64,000 nucleotides of DNA from Amblyornis subalaris (lineage: Eukaryota; Chordata; Aves; Passeriformes; Ptilonorhynchidae). Positions 50,501-54,210 of this stretch are shown in pieces. The notes beneath the pieces were generated by a model that was not told the DNA's origin, did not search any database, and was given only the letters and a program-made list of their open reading frames with translations. The stretch covers positions 372,001 through 436,000 of the forward strand of contig JACAXG010000167.1 of the NCBI GenBank assembly GCA_018881555.1, written 5' to 3'. The stretch's first letter is position 1. Every line of letters begins with the position of its first letter. The translations under genes and the position numbers were made by a program.

Positions 50501-52481
50501 GAGAGCACGGGGCTGGGGCACAGCAGTGGCTGTGTAAGGCAGNCTTGCACCCCTGTGGTAGCAGGAGCTGCAGGAGGACTGTGCTGAGCCCAAATCCATC
50601 AGAGCCAGTCAGGATTGGCCCCTGGAGGGTTGGGATGTGTCTGTAATTCATGGCTAAACACTGCCTGAGATTAGTGAGGGCACAAAACAGAGGGGGATGG
50701 NGTAAATGAGGGAGGGAGGAGCTGATCCCAGAGATGGGGCTGGGAGGGCACTGAGGGGCTCCTTCCTTGCCTGGGTTCTGTGCTCATGCCCTGGCAGCCT
50801 CACTGCTGCTCAGTGCTGGATTAATTCCTCTGCTGAGCTGCTAATTGCCTTTGCCTTTCCACTTCCATCAGTCTGTATGAGATGGCTAAGCCAAGTCTCA
50901 GCCTTGACAGACCTGATTTTCTCCCTTAATAAGGGTCAAACAGGTTAAGGCTACCCTAATACAGATCCCAATGATTTTTTTTACGGTAGAAAAATGTTTA
51001 CCAGTTGCACTGGAGTAAAAGCTGTGCTGTAGGGTTGTTTTGTTCCCTTGTCTGAGCCCGGAGTCGTTTCTGTAATGGTGCAGGTGCTTGAGTTTGATTT
51101 ACTGCTCATTCTGCATTTCCAGCCGAATGGGAGCAGGGAAAATGGCCCTCTCTGAACTCCCTCTAATTTCCCTGGAACTCTGGGGAGAGATTTGCAACCA
51201 CATCATGCATCAGGCTCNTTCTGCTGGCAACGCCAGCGCGGGGCCGACGGATGCTGGGAGCCTGCAAACACCTCTGGGCTCCTGTGGAGAATGGGGTCCT
51301 TCTGCATTGCTGGCACCCAGGCAGAGCTGCTTGTTTTTCGCTGTTAAATTCCAAGGAAAAGCTCTCCTGCNGGTGATCTGCATGTCTGTGTTGTGAGCTG
51401 AGCCAGGAGCAGTGAGNTGTGTTTCAGATGGGCAGTGCTCCGTGCGTCCCTGCAGGAGTTAATCAATAAAGGTAATAAAACAGGGATTGTGCAGCACTGT
51501 TGGCCCAGCAGGGCTGACAGGCAGGGAGGCACGAGGGGGAGAGTCCATCTTCACTGGTGACACTTCCTGATAAATAAACTGTCGAATTCCTAGGGAAAAA
51601 AAAAANNNGGGGCATTTATTTTTGTTCCAAATCACAAACTCAGCATTTTCATTTCAGCACAGGAAACTTTCTAGCTCGTGGTAGCTTTCCTATTTCCTTT
51701 TCTCCATGTTGACTGGGGCTTGGACTGCTTTGTGAAGCCCTCACCCAAGTCCAGGTGTTGCTGGCAAGTGGGAATTTCCCAGGGCCTTGGAGCAGAGGGT
51801 GNATCCGTGGGATATGTGGTGGGCAGCCCCTGTCCTGAGCCTGAGCAGCAGCTGTGTGGGTGGGGAAGGGTGTGGATCTCCAGCCAGCTGTTCCAAACGT
51901 TGCTTCACAGCTGGAGCTGCCTTGTGCTGGGTGTGATGTGCTGCTGAGGACACACAGATCCTCAGTCAGACCCTTGGTGGTCCATGAGCCTTGTTGTTCC
52001 AGCCGTGGGGTCGGAACTCATCCCTGNCCCTGGGTGCACCCCAGCCCCGCGTGGCTGGGAAATAACCTTGGAGTCTGGATCAGCTNTGGATACCAGCACA
52101 ATTCCTGGAAGCAGGGAGTACTGGAGTCCCAGACAGGGGAGGGTNGGAGCTGGAGGTCAGGGATGTGCAGGTGATTCCCTGGGAACAGGAAATGGCTCCT
52201 TGACTTTGAACCATCTTCTTGTTAAACGTGGCCATAACCCTCTGACTTACAAGAATTGTTCCCATCTGCACAGCGAGTTGTGATTTTATACAGAGGATCT
52301 AATTCTAGGCTTTCTTGGTAATTAGATGGTAAATGAGTTTTTAATGATTTCCTTTTTTTTTTTTTCCTTCTTCCAGGAATTGAGTGATAAAAGGCTAAAT
52401 GTGGCAGTGAATCTTACCCAGGATGTGGGTCACCTCAAGAAGCTGCTCGTGTCAATAAGCCAAATGCTGTCAAAGGGATGA
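2003..52481 (+). CDS. KTN1: Kinectin, whole gene (42 coding exons)
   Basis: Kinectin is an ER-membrane protein with a long cytoplasmic coiled coil. It is known as a kinesin-1 receptor, a RhoG partner and an ER anchor for translation elongation factor. Spliced by eye, the exons below total 4068 nt without a frame break: 1355 residues and a stop, close to the roughly 1357 of human kinectin. Residues 8-29 form the membrane anchor. About 48-173 is lysine-rich and related to the ribosome-receptor p180 family. About 277-1355 is heptad-rich coiled coil. By homology the kinesin-binding region lies near residues 1180-1290. The start ATG has A at -3 and G at +4, and an in-frame TAA lies at 1988-1990. 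Introns run from 83 nt (41778-41860) to 4305 nt (48072-52376); all read GT-AG except the one at 18699. Introns not listed separately show nothing I recognise. Confidence 0.96.
2526..4108 (+). other. KTN1: KTN1 intron 1
   Basis: GT-AG intron with no recognised repeat or coding exon. A short interrupted TG-rich tract lies at about 3939-3971. Confidence 0.7.
4109..4246 (+). CDS. KTN1: KTN1 coding exon 2
   Basis: Residues 175-220 (138 nt). It begins DDQDSKTD, matching the DDQD of human kinectin, and ends in the basic run GKKKVSAKKQKVDN. Acceptor TTGCAG, donor GTGAGA. Still part of the charged, non-helical N-terminal region. Confidence 0.93.
4247..6610 (+). other. KTN1: KTN1 intron 2
   Basis: GT-AG intron of 2364 nt. 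There is a pyrimidine-rich, TG-containing stretch near 4780-4815. No repeat family or extra exon was recognised. Confidence 0.65.
6611..6778 (+). CDS. KTN1: KTN1 coding exon 3
   Basis: Residues 221-276 (168 nt). It contains the strongly conserved VDEPLIQATTYIPLMDN block of kinectin. It ends GKKLKNETDK, one base into the next codon. Acceptor TTACAG, donor GTAAGA. Confidence 0.95.
6779..9044 (+). other. KTN1: KTN1 intron 3
   Basis: GT-AG intron of 2266 nt. It holds the possible ancient repeat at 7790-7880 and an AT-rich stretch at 8575-8710. No extra exon is visible. Confidence 0.65.
7790..7880 (+). repeat. Possible ancient amniote LINE/MIR-like tail
   Basis: The string TGTAAGCTTCTTGGG, followed by a GCAAGGGCAAGGTCTTTGTG-like stretch and a GAGCACAGGGCT-like stretch, resembles the 3' end shared by L2/L3-class and MIR-like elements of amniotes. 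Identification is from memory of the family consensus and is tentative. Confidence 0.35.
9045..9175 (+). CDS. KTN1: KTN1 coding exon 4
   Basis: Residues 277-320 (131 nt). It begins ENAEVKFKDFV, as in human kinectin, and marks the change from the basic region to the helical rod. It ends in phase 0 after DFLQK. Acceptor TTGCAG, donor GTGAAT. Confidence 0.94.
9611..9810 (-). mobile_element. CR1 LINE 3' fragment
   Basis: The plus strand reads TTGGAAGGGACCTCAAGG, then AGTCCAACCTCCTACTCGAAG and a typical CAGGGCTTTATCCAGT stretch. This is the reverse complement of an avian CR1 3' end. It is truncated and diverged. Confidence 0.8.
9855..10100 (-). mobile_element. CR1 LINE 3' fragment
   Basis: Begins AATCTCAGAATTGTTGGGGT and continues GGAAGGGACCTCTGGAGATC, then ATCCAGTCCAACCCCCTGGA, GGGAGACTCCACACCTCCCT and GTTCCAGTGCTCTGCCACCC. 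This is a CR1 subfamily that differs from the copies at 42371 and 50254. Confidence 0.88.
10258..10460 (-). mobile_element. Degenerate CR1 fragment
   Basis: ACTGGGAAGGACTTGAGGAG and CAGTCCAGCTGCCTGCTCAG, followed by TGAAAACCTCCAGGGACA, follow the CR1 order in minus orientation but with many changes. Confidence 0.6.
10714..10733. repeat. Near-palindromic repeat, copy 1
   Basis: ACTTCACT-G-AGTGAAGT at 10715-10731 is a perfect inverted repeat. A near-identical copy lies on the other side of the CR1 fragment, at 10862. Confidence 0.75.
10734..10860 (-). mobile_element. CR1 fragment between palindromic repeats
   Basis: Contains AAGCAGCACCAGCTCTGAGG and GCTCAGGGCTTTATCCAGTC, nearly the same as the copy at 9611, so it is the same CR1 subfamily in minus orientation. 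It is short and truncated on both sides. Confidence 0.75.
10862..10880. repeat. Near-palindromic repeat, copy 2
   Basis: ACTTCACTGAGCGAAGTCT repeats copy 1 with one change (T to C) in the right arm, which breaks the perfect palindrome. Confidence 0.75.
11130..11225 (+). mobile_element. CR1 3' fragment in sense orientation
   Basis: GGGCTGGACCAGGTGGTCTG followed by GGGAAGTCCTTCCAACC and CGATTCTGCG is the plus-strand CR1 3' end, with a decayed copy of the terminal ATTCTRTG repeat. Confidence 0.75.
11520..11636 (+). CDS. KTN1: KTN1 coding exon 5
   Basis: Residues 321-359 (117 nt, phase 0-0). Contains LHQLQDKEKMLAAMKEEAA and CKQLSQ, as in human kinectin; start of the coiled coil. Acceptor TTGCAG, donor GTAAAT. 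Confidence 0.95.
11637..14084 (+). other. KTN1: KTN1 intron 5
   Basis: GT-AG intron of 2448 nt. No CR1 is visible. About a dozen N bases fall in 12917-13199, the densest cluster in the window. No extra exon was recognised. Confidence 0.65.
14085..14225 (+). CDS. KTN1: KTN1 coding exon 6
   Basis: Residues 360-406 (141 nt, phase 0-0). It begins ELVAEKERN and carries the conserved IHVSYQESQQMK block. Acceptor CCCAAG, donor GTAAAT. Confidence 0.95.
14226..16067 (+). other. KTN1: KTN1 intron 6
   Basis: GT-AG intron of 1842 nt. A T-rich tract (16005-16017) precedes the acceptor region. Nothing else was recognised. Confidence 0.65.
16068..16174 (+). CDS. KTN1: KTN1 coding exon 7
   Basis: Residues 407-442 (107 nt). 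Carries REQMEAEISHLKQENGILRD, nearly identical to human. It ends two bases into Lys442, with donor GTATGT. Confidence 0.95.
16175..17515 (+). other. KTN1: KTN1 intron 7
   Basis: GT-AG intron of 1341 nt with no recognised repeat. A purine/pyrimidine switch, TTTTTGGGGGGTGGGG then an A run and CCACCCC, lies near 17370-17400. Confidence 0.65.
17516..17648 (+). CDS. KTN1: KTN1 coding exon 8
   Basis: Residues 442-486 (133 nt). QSAELNKLRQDYARLMNEL is almost the same as human. It ends in phase 0 after QLK, with donor GTGCCT. Confidence 0.95.
17649..18610 (+). other. KTN1: KTN1 intron 8
   Basis: GT-AG intron of 962 nt. It contains a run of 12 G at 18528-18539, about 70 bases before the acceptor. Nothing else was recognised. 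Confidence 0.65.
18611..18698 (+). CDS. KTN1: KTN1 coding exon 9, with a GC donor
   Basis: Residues 487-515 plus one base (88 nt). Carries EAERRWEEIQAYLRKRTAEH. To keep the frame into DVQNKLVAK of the next exon, the intron must begin GCACGT at 18699, a GC-AG intron. The nearest GT, at 18703, would add four bases and shift the frame. Confidence 0.92.
18994..19160 (+). CDS. KTN1: KTN1 coding exon 10
   Basis: Residues 516-571 (167 nt). Carries EIQSLHSKLTDTMVSKQQLE. It ends MQMQVQ with donor GTAGTA; a second in-frame CAG/GTGCAG donor lies six bases earlier. The first half resembles the 91-nt exons of the later triplets. Confidence 0.94.
19161..19780 (+). other. KTN1: KTN1 intron 10
   Basis: GT-AG intron of 620 nt; nothing recognised. 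Confidence 0.65.
19781..19849 (+). CDS. KTN1: KTN1 coding exon 11 (type c, 69 nt)
   Basis: Residues 572-594, phase 0-0. ELIEQNDALNAQLQKFHSQ aligns with the other 69-nt exons around the QN-AL-A-QK positions, so it is the first member of that repeat. It can be skipped in frame. Confidence 0.94.
19850..21633 (+). other. KTN1: KTN1 intron 11
   Basis: GT-AG intron of 1784 nt. A 17-T tract precedes the CTCCTGCAG acceptor. No repeat was recognised. Confidence 0.65.
21634..21671 (+). CDS. KTN1: KTN1 coding exon 12 (type a, 38 nt)
   Basis: Residues 595-607, TSASVLAEELHKV. Phase 0 in, two bases of Val607 out; donor GTGAGC. First of seven short exons of the pattern S-x-L-x-EEL-x-KV. Confidence 0.94.
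22261..22351 (+). CDS. KTN1: KTN1 coding exon 13 (type b, 91 nt)
   Basis: Residues 607-637. IAEKDKQIKQMEDSLGNE then SKEEELK. First of seven exons of exactly 91 nt with the pattern EKD-x-KIK-x-x-E at the start and KEE-x-K at the end. Donor GTATAA. Confidence 0.95.
22640..22708 (+). CDS. KTN1: KTN1 coding exon 14 (type c, 69 nt)
   Basis: Residues 638-660, phase 0-0. VLQNMNLSLKSEVQKLQALT, then NEQ, closes the first a-b-c triplet. Acceptor CTTCAG, donor GTAAAA. Confidence 0.95.
22709..23440 (+). other. KTN1: KTN1 intron 14
   Basis: GT-AG intron of 732 nt; a short C/A-rich tract lies at 23056-23105. Nothing else was recognised. Confidence 0.6.
23441..23478 (+). CDS. KTN1: KTN1 coding exon 15 (type a, 38 nt)
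   Basis: Residues 661-673, AAAAHELERMQKS, with Ser673 completed by the next exon. Donor GTAAAT. Only 116 nt of intron separate it from exon 16. Confidence 0.94.
23595..23685 (+). CDS. KTN1: KTN1 coding exon 16 (type b, 91 nt)
   Basis: Residues 673-703. IHIKDDKIRTLEDQLREEL, then TKEESK. Acceptor TCTCAG, donor GTAAGA. Confidence 0.95.
23686..25963 (+). other. KTN1: KTN1 intron 16
   Basis: GT-AG intron of 2278 nt, the longest inside the triplet block. No CR1 or coding exon was recognised. Confidence 0.65.
25964..26032 (+). CDS. KTN1: KTN1 coding exon 17 (type c, 69 nt)
   Basis: Residues 704-726, phase 0-0. VLKDQNTALQAEVQKLQTLL then SEQ. The closest relative of exon 14 in the block. Donor GTATAG. 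Confidence 0.95.
26033..26964 (+). other. KTN1: KTN1 intron 17
   Basis: GT-AG intron of 932 nt with T-rich tracts at about 26237-26246 and 26949-26960; nothing else recognised. Confidence 0.6.
26965..26999 (+). CDS. KTN1: KTN1 coding exon 18 (type a, 35 nt)
   Basis: Residues 727-738, TNKDLIEQMEKS. It is one codon shorter than the other six type-a exons but keeps the same phases. Donor GTAAGA. Confidence 0.94.
27131..27221 (+). CDS. KTN1: KTN1 coding exon 19 (type b, 91 nt)
   Basis: Residues 738-768. MRERDDKIKTVEELLEAGLI then NKEEELK. Acceptor TTTCAG, donor GTAAAA. Confidence 0.95.
27222..28534 (+). other. KTN1: KTN1 intron 19
   Basis: GT-AG intron of 1313 nt, holding the CR1 fragment at 27811. 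Nothing else was recognised. Confidence 0.65.
27811..27950 (-). mobile_element. CR1 LINE 3' fragment
   Basis: GAGGTTGGAAAAGACCTTTA, then AGTCCAACCATTCCCCAGCA and CCACATGGCTTTTAAATCCC. Same subfamily as the copy at 52608. Confidence 0.85.
28535..28603 (+). CDS. KTN1: KTN1 coding exon 20 (type c, 69 nt)
   Basis: Residues 769-791, phase 0-0. ALRTENSSLRKELQSLQIQQ then SEQ; human reads AIRTENSSL here. Acceptor TCAAAG, donor GTAGCA. Confidence 0.95.
28604..29444 (+). other. KTN1: KTN1 intron 20
   Basis: GT-AG intron of 841 nt; nothing recognised. Confidence 0.6.
29445..29482 (+). CDS. KTN1: KTN1 coding exon 21 (type a, 38 nt)
   Basis: Residues 792-804, VSFQSLVEELQKV. Very like exon 12. Donor GTAAGT is the full consensus. 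Confidence 0.95.
29483..30120 (+). other. KTN1: KTN1 intron 21
   Basis: GT-AG intron of 638 nt; nothing recognised. Confidence 0.6.
30121..30211 (+). CDS. KTN1: KTN1 coding exon 22 (type b, 91 nt)
   Basis: Residues 804-834. IHEKDGKIKSVEELLQAEIL then KEKTVQ, almost identical to human. Acceptor TTTAAG, donor GTATCT. Confidence 0.95.
30371..30439 (+). CDS. KTN1: KTN1 coding exon 23 (type c, 69 nt)
   Basis: Residues 835-857, phase 0-0. ALTQEIEALKEEVGNSQLEM then EKQ. Only 159 nt of intron precede it. Acceptor GAAAAG is purine-rich next to the junction, a weak site. Confidence 0.93.
30440..31945 (+). other. KTN1: KTN1 intron 23
   Basis: GT-AG intron of 1506 nt; no repeat or extra exon recognised. 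Confidence 0.65.
31946..31983 (+). CDS. KTN1: KTN1 coding exon 24 (type a, 38 nt)
   Basis: Residues 858-870, VSITSQVKELQTL, matching human LSITSKVQELQNL. Acceptor CCATAG, donor GTAAGT. Confidence 0.95.
31984..32447 (+). other. KTN1: KTN1 intron 24
   Basis: GT-AG intron of 464 nt; nothing recognised. Confidence 0.6.
32448..32538 (+). CDS. KTN1: KTN1 coding exon 25 (type b, 91 nt)
   Basis: Residues 870-900. LKGKEKQVKTMEALLEEKEK then KKGECLQ. Acceptor GTACAG, donor GTAAGC; followed by an intron of only 102 nt. Confidence 0.95.
32641..32718 (+). CDS. KTN1: KTN1 coding exon 26 (type c, 78 nt)
   Basis: Residues 901-926, phase 0-0. It is three codons longer than the other type-c exons and glutamine-rich at its end (QELEQQNL-x-QLQQ). 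One N at 32706 makes one residue His or Gln. It is diverged from the human exon at this place. Confidence 0.9.
32719..33594 (+). other. KTN1: KTN1 intron 26
   Basis: GT-AG intron of 876 nt; nothing recognised. Confidence 0.6.
33595..33632 (+). CDS. KTN1: KTN1 coding exon 27 (type a, 38 nt)
   Basis: Residues 927-939, VPAASQVQDLEN plus a split codon whose first base is N (33631). Acceptor TTTCAG, donor GTGAGT. Confidence 0.92.
33633..34332 (+). other. KTN1: KTN1 intron 27
   Basis: GT-AG intron of 700 nt with a small GC-rich, CpG-containing patch at 33745-33790; nothing else recognised. Confidence 0.6.
34333..34423 (+). CDS. KTN1: KTN1 coding exon 28 (type b, 91 nt)
   Basis: Residues 939-969. 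LKGEEEQMKKLKALVEEKER then NQVKQLQ, closely related to exon 25. Donor GTAAAG. Confidence 0.95.
34525..34593 (+). CDS. KTN1: KTN1 coding exon 29 (type c, 69 nt)
   Basis: Residues 970-992, phase 0-0. DVQKENESFKAQIQELKQEN then CKQ. Only 101 nt after exon 28. Acceptor CAACAG. Confidence 0.95.
34594..34965 (+). other. KTN1: KTN1 intron 29
   Basis: GT-AG intron of 372 nt; nothing recognised. Confidence 0.6.
34966..35003 (+). CDS. KTN1: KTN1 coding exon 30 (type a, 38 nt)
   Basis: Residues 993-1005, ASLAVQSEELLQV, with Val1005 completed by the next exon. Last type-a exon. Donor GTGAGT. Confidence 0.94.
35004..35935 (+). other. KTN1: KTN1 intron 30
   Basis: GT-AG intron of 932 nt; nothing recognised. 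Confidence 0.6.
35936..36026 (+). CDS. KTN1: KTN1 coding exon 31 (type b, 91 nt)
   Basis: Residues 1005-1035. VAGKEKEIASLQSELASQRS then EQQRKKNN. Last type-b exon; the EHQRKKNN end is kept from human. Donor GTAAGG. Confidence 0.94.
36027..38013 (+). other. KTN1: KTN1 intron 31
   Basis: GT-AG intron of 1987 nt. A T-rich tract lies at about 37794-37805. No CR1 or extra exon was recognised. Confidence 0.65.
38014..38100 (+). CDS. KTN1: KTN1 coding exon 32
   Basis: Residues 1036-1064 (87 nt, phase 0-0). DLREKNWEAMEALASTEKLL then KVNKTAK, nearly identical to human. Donor GTTGTA is weak. Its position suggests a lengthened type-c exon. Confidence 0.95.
38101..39931 (+). other. KTN1: KTN1 intron 32
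   Basis: GT-AG intron of 1831 nt. A short CpG-rich patch lies at 38755-38795. No repeat family was recognised. Confidence 0.65.
39932..40021 (+). CDS. KTN1: KTN1 coding exon 33
   Basis: Residues 1065-1094 (90 nt, phase 0-0). The conserved LLQKLFPKVSLPSNM block, a likely break in the coiled coil because of its prolines. Confidence 0.95.
40022..41040 (+). other. KTN1: KTN1 intron 33
   Basis: GT-AG intron of 1019 nt; nothing recognised. Confidence 0.65.
41041..41121 (+). CDS. KTN1: KTN1 coding exon 34
   Basis: Residues 1095-1121 (81 nt, phase 0-0). SEWICGFEKMAKEYLREASG matches human YGEWLHGFEKKAKE. Acceptor CAACAG, donor GTAGGC. Confidence 0.93.
41122..41687 (+). other. KTN1: KTN1 intron 34
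   Basis: GT-AG intron of 566 nt, about a quarter of it the CR1 fragment at 41251. Confidence 0.65.
41251..41400 (-). mobile_element. CR1 LINE 3' fragment
   Basis: AGATCATCCAGTTCCAGCC, then CACTAGACCAGGTTGTTCCA and ACACTTCCAGGGATGGGGCA, typical of avian CR1 read on the minus strand. Confidence 0.88.
41688..41777 (+). CDS. KTN1: KTN1 coding exon 35
   Basis: Residues 1122-1151 (90 nt, phase 0-0). LLQLECEKYKSVLAET is identical to human. Followed by the shortest intron, 83 nt. Confidence 0.95.
41861..41953 (+). CDS. KTN1: KTN1 coding exon 36
   Basis: Residues 1152-1182 (93 nt, phase 0-0). EGILQRLQRSVEEEESKWKI, then KVEESQKELKQ. Donor GTATTT. Confidence 0.95.
41954..43441 (+). other. KTN1: KTN1 intron 36
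   Basis: GT-AG intron of 1488 nt that contains the CR1 copy at 42371; the rest shows nothing recognised. Confidence 0.65.
42371..42512 (-). mobile_element. CR1 LINE 3' fragment
   Basis: AATCACAGTGGTTTGGGTTG, GAAGGGACCTTAAAGCTCAT and CTGCCATGGGCAGGGACACC. It holds at least five N in about 90 bases, probably from reads of related copies. Confidence 0.92.
43442..43513 (+). CDS. KTN1: KTN1 coding exon 37
   Basis: Residues 1183-1206 (72 nt, phase 0-0). MRSVVTSLQHEVERLKEEIK then EVET. Diverged from human in its first half; the same heptad pattern is kept. By homology it lies in the kinesin-binding part. Confidence 0.92.
43514..43947 (+). other. KTN1: KTN1 intron 37
   Basis: GT-AG intron of 434 nt; nothing recognised. 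Confidence 0.6.
43948..44031 (+). CDS. KTN1: KTN1 coding exon 38 (84 nt)
   Basis: Residues 1207-1234, phase 0-0. LKKEREHLESELEKAEIERS then TYVSEVRE. First of three consecutive 84-nt exons, each four heptads long. Confidence 0.95.
44240..44323 (+). CDS. KTN1: KTN1 coding exon 39 (84 nt)
   Basis: Residues 1235-1262, phase 0-0. LKDLLTELQKKLDDSYSEAV then RQNEELNL, identical to human kinectin. Donor GTAAGA. Confidence 0.96.
44324..46592 (+). other. KTN1: KTN1 intron 39
   Basis: GT-AG intron of 2269 nt; no CR1 or extra exon recognised. N bases are nearly absent up to 45831. Confidence 0.65.
46593..46676 (+). CDS. KTN1: KTN1 coding exon 40 (84 nt)
   Basis: Residues 1263-1290, phase 0-0. LKTQLNETLSKLKVDQNERE then KVAGDLPK. 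A 28-residue segment here is, as I recall, one of the alternatively spliced variable domains of mammalian kinectin. Confidence 0.94.
46677..47978 (+). other. KTN1: KTN1 intron 40
   Basis: GT-AG intron of 1302 nt; nothing recognised. Confidence 0.65.
47979..48071 (+). CDS. KTN1: KTN1 coding exon 41
   Basis: Residues 1291-1321 (93 nt, phase 0-0). AQESLAALEREIGKVFGDAN then VIENSDVCTDS; the VIENSDV block is kept from human. Donor GTGAGT. Confidence 0.94.
49735..49759. repeat. Poly-T tract (T25)
   Basis: An uninterrupted run of 25 T. Confidence 0.95.
50254..50500 (-). mobile_element. CR1 LINE 3' fragment
   Basis: TAGAATCCCAGAATCCCAGA (the terminal repeat), then ATGGTTTGGGTTGGAAGGG and GCAGCCACAGCTTGTGGGCA. 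The best preserved CR1 in the window, extending to GATTTCTTCTCTATATCTGA. Confidence 0.95.
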
Positions 52482-52497
52482 GGACATTACCAGCCAG
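52377..52497 (+). CDS. KTN1: KTN1 coding exon 42, with the stop codon
   Basis: Residues 1322-1355 and TGA at 52479-52481. ELSDKRLNVAVNLTQDVGHL, then KKLLVSISQMLSKG. Sixteen bases follow the stop before the donor GTGGGT, and in frame they read GHYQP, like human EHYQV. The stop lies only 16 nt before the last junction, so decay of the message is not expected. Confidence 0.92.
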
Positions 52498-53689
52498 GTG
52501 GGTGTGACCAGTGGCCACCCAGTTCAGCTCTTGGGAAGGCCACTGGTCCGTGATGGTGGGACCTTGTNCAAATTTAACAAGTCTGGTGTCAAAATGTGAG
52601 ACTTTTTAGAATCATATCACAGAATCAGTGGATTATTAAGGTTGGAAAAGCTCTCTAAGACTGAGTCCAGCCATTCCCCCAGCACTGNCAAGGCCACCAC
52701 TGACCATGTCCCCTGGTGCCANGTCCACATGGCTTTTAAATCCCTCCAGGGATGGTGATTCCATCCCTGCCCTGGGCAGCCTGTTCTAAGCCTGACCCTG
52801 ACAACACTTTCAGTGAAGAATCTTTTCCTAATAATTCAAATTCCANGTGCAAATCCTAAAAAGCTTCTGGTAGGCACTGGATTTGTTCCTCTCTGGATGC
52901 ACATGTCAATTAGCTGAGACTAATCTCGAGTCCCTCCCTCTCTGGGCATGTCATTCCATCCCTCCCTTCCACTCCCTGCTGCTTCCTGCAGCAGTTTGCC
53001 CAAAGTTTCGTTCTCCTGGAGTCTGTGCCTTGTTTCCTTCATCCCAGCTACACGAGCAAACTGTCTGCACTTCCATGCTCTGATTGCTTTGGGATGGAGG
53101 ATATAAAGTCACCCCCTGGGCTTTCTCTGAGCTGTGCTCAGAGGGATCTGAGCGTCTGAAGCATCAGTCTGGCATGACCTCTGCATCCAGGTAGAGACAC
53201 AGGGACAGGGCTTTTATTTTAGCACACAGCCAGCTTGGAAACCNGGGCCTCTGTGCTGGTAAACTTCTTAAATGACTCAGTTAGCTGAAAGTTGGATAAA
53301 CTCAAGACACTGAGCTTTGTCAGGATGCAGATCAGCTGGGGCAGCAAAGCCTTGGCACTGAAAGAGCTGCTGCAAGGAGTGTCAGAGCTGCCTTTCATCT
53401 GCTGAGGATGGGGACTGGTTTTATTCCTGATTTTGGTAGTTTTTATGCTGTTGCCTTGGTAATACATGGACAGCAGAGCTGGTCGAGGGTGATTGGGTGT
53501 TCAGGTGGGAGGAAGGTGCTCCTGCACCTTGGNCCCTGCTCTGGGAGGCTGTTCCTGCTCAGCCTGCACCACCCAGGCTCATTCCTCTGGGCTTCCTTGT
53601 GGGCTGACCCCAAGGAAATGCTGGTGAGGCCCTGGATTTTCCCTTGGGAAGCTGCTCCTCTGACCTGGTGATTTGTGTTTCTCTTGCAG
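52498..53689 (+). other. KTN1: KTN1 intron 42
   Basis: GT-AG intron of 1192 nt; the CR1 at 52608 takes its first part. Nothing else was recognised. Confidence 0.65.
52608..52845 (-). mobile_element. CR1 LINE 3' fragment
   Basis: AATCATATCACAGAATCAGT, AAGGTTGGAAAAGCTCTCTA, then CCACATGGCTTTTAAATCCC and CTGCCCTGGGCAGCCTGTTC. Same subfamily as 27811. Confidence 0.92.
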
Positions 53690-53976
53690 AGTGAAGTCAC
53701 GGGGGAATCGTTCATTTGAGGATAGCAGAAGGCATTGTATTATATTTTGCCAAATTAAAGCCTTATTTATGTTTTCACCCTTTCTACTTCGTCAGAAACA
53801 CTGAACAGAGTTTTGTCTTTTCTAATCCTTGTTAGACTACTGATTTAAAGAAAAAACCCAACTCTGTAGACACCTCCAGAGTTTAGTTTTATAATAAAAA
53901 CAAACCTGTTTGGATAATTAGACCTTTACATTCCTGGAGAGACAGTAAACACATAATCTTTTATCTTCTTTTGCTC

Positions 53977-53982
53977 AATAAA
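53977..53982 (+). terminator. KTN1: Poly(A) signal AATAAA
   Basis: Canonical AATAAA followed by CTTGTTCAG. Weaker candidates precede it: ATTAAA at 53754-53759 and AATAAA at 53893-53898. Confidence 0.65.
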
Positions 53983-54114
53983 ACTTGTTCAGAAGACTCC
54001 AACGTGGTAAAGTCACCGATGGGCTATGACATTTTAATACTGATGTTGTACACTGTTTTACTTAATTACATTTTTGGGATTAGCTGCCTCTGACTTCAAC
54101 CTCAAGTAAACACT

Positions 54115-54116
<2 letters not shown>

Positions 54117-54145
<29 letters not shown>
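54117..54145. repeat. Poly-T tract (T29)
   Basis: 29 uninterrupted T between the two best poly(A) signals; U-rich in the transcript if the distal site is used. Confidence 0.95.
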
Positions 54146-54183
54146 GGTTGCTAATGTAATCAGTTTTTGTAATGGTGTCAGCA

Positions 54184-54189
54184 AATAAA
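54184..54189 (+). terminator. KTN1: Distal poly(A) signal AATAAA
   Basis: Canonical AATAAA, about 25 bases before a TGTTCCTG stretch that could be the downstream element; the most distal signal of the gene. Confidence 0.6.
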
Positions 54190-54210
54190 GGGATGCTATT
54201 ATTCGAGGTG

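Larger units (their letters stand above)
48072..52376 (+). other. KTN1: KTN1 intron 41, the longest
   Basis: GT-AG intron of 4305 nt. It holds a 25-T tract at 49735-49759, another T-rich tract near 49607-49626, and the CR1 copy at 50254. No extra exon was recognised. Confidence 0.7.
53690..54210 (+). other. KTN1: KTN1 terminal exon, 3' untranslated
   Basis: Follows a TTCTCTTGCAG acceptor at 53689. The sequence turns AT-rich, as expected for a 3' UTR. Joined to exon 42 it would supply AG-TGA, completing a GAG codon and a stop exactly where human kinectin ends in Glu-stop. The 3' end is placed about 20 bases after the last AATAAA and is approximate. Confidence 0.75.

Noticed and set aside
50274..50537. 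Frame beginning MVWVGRDLKAH, also seen at 42383 and, with variation, 59367
   Set aside because: It is a translation of the antisense CR1 3' end; repeated because the repeat is repeated.
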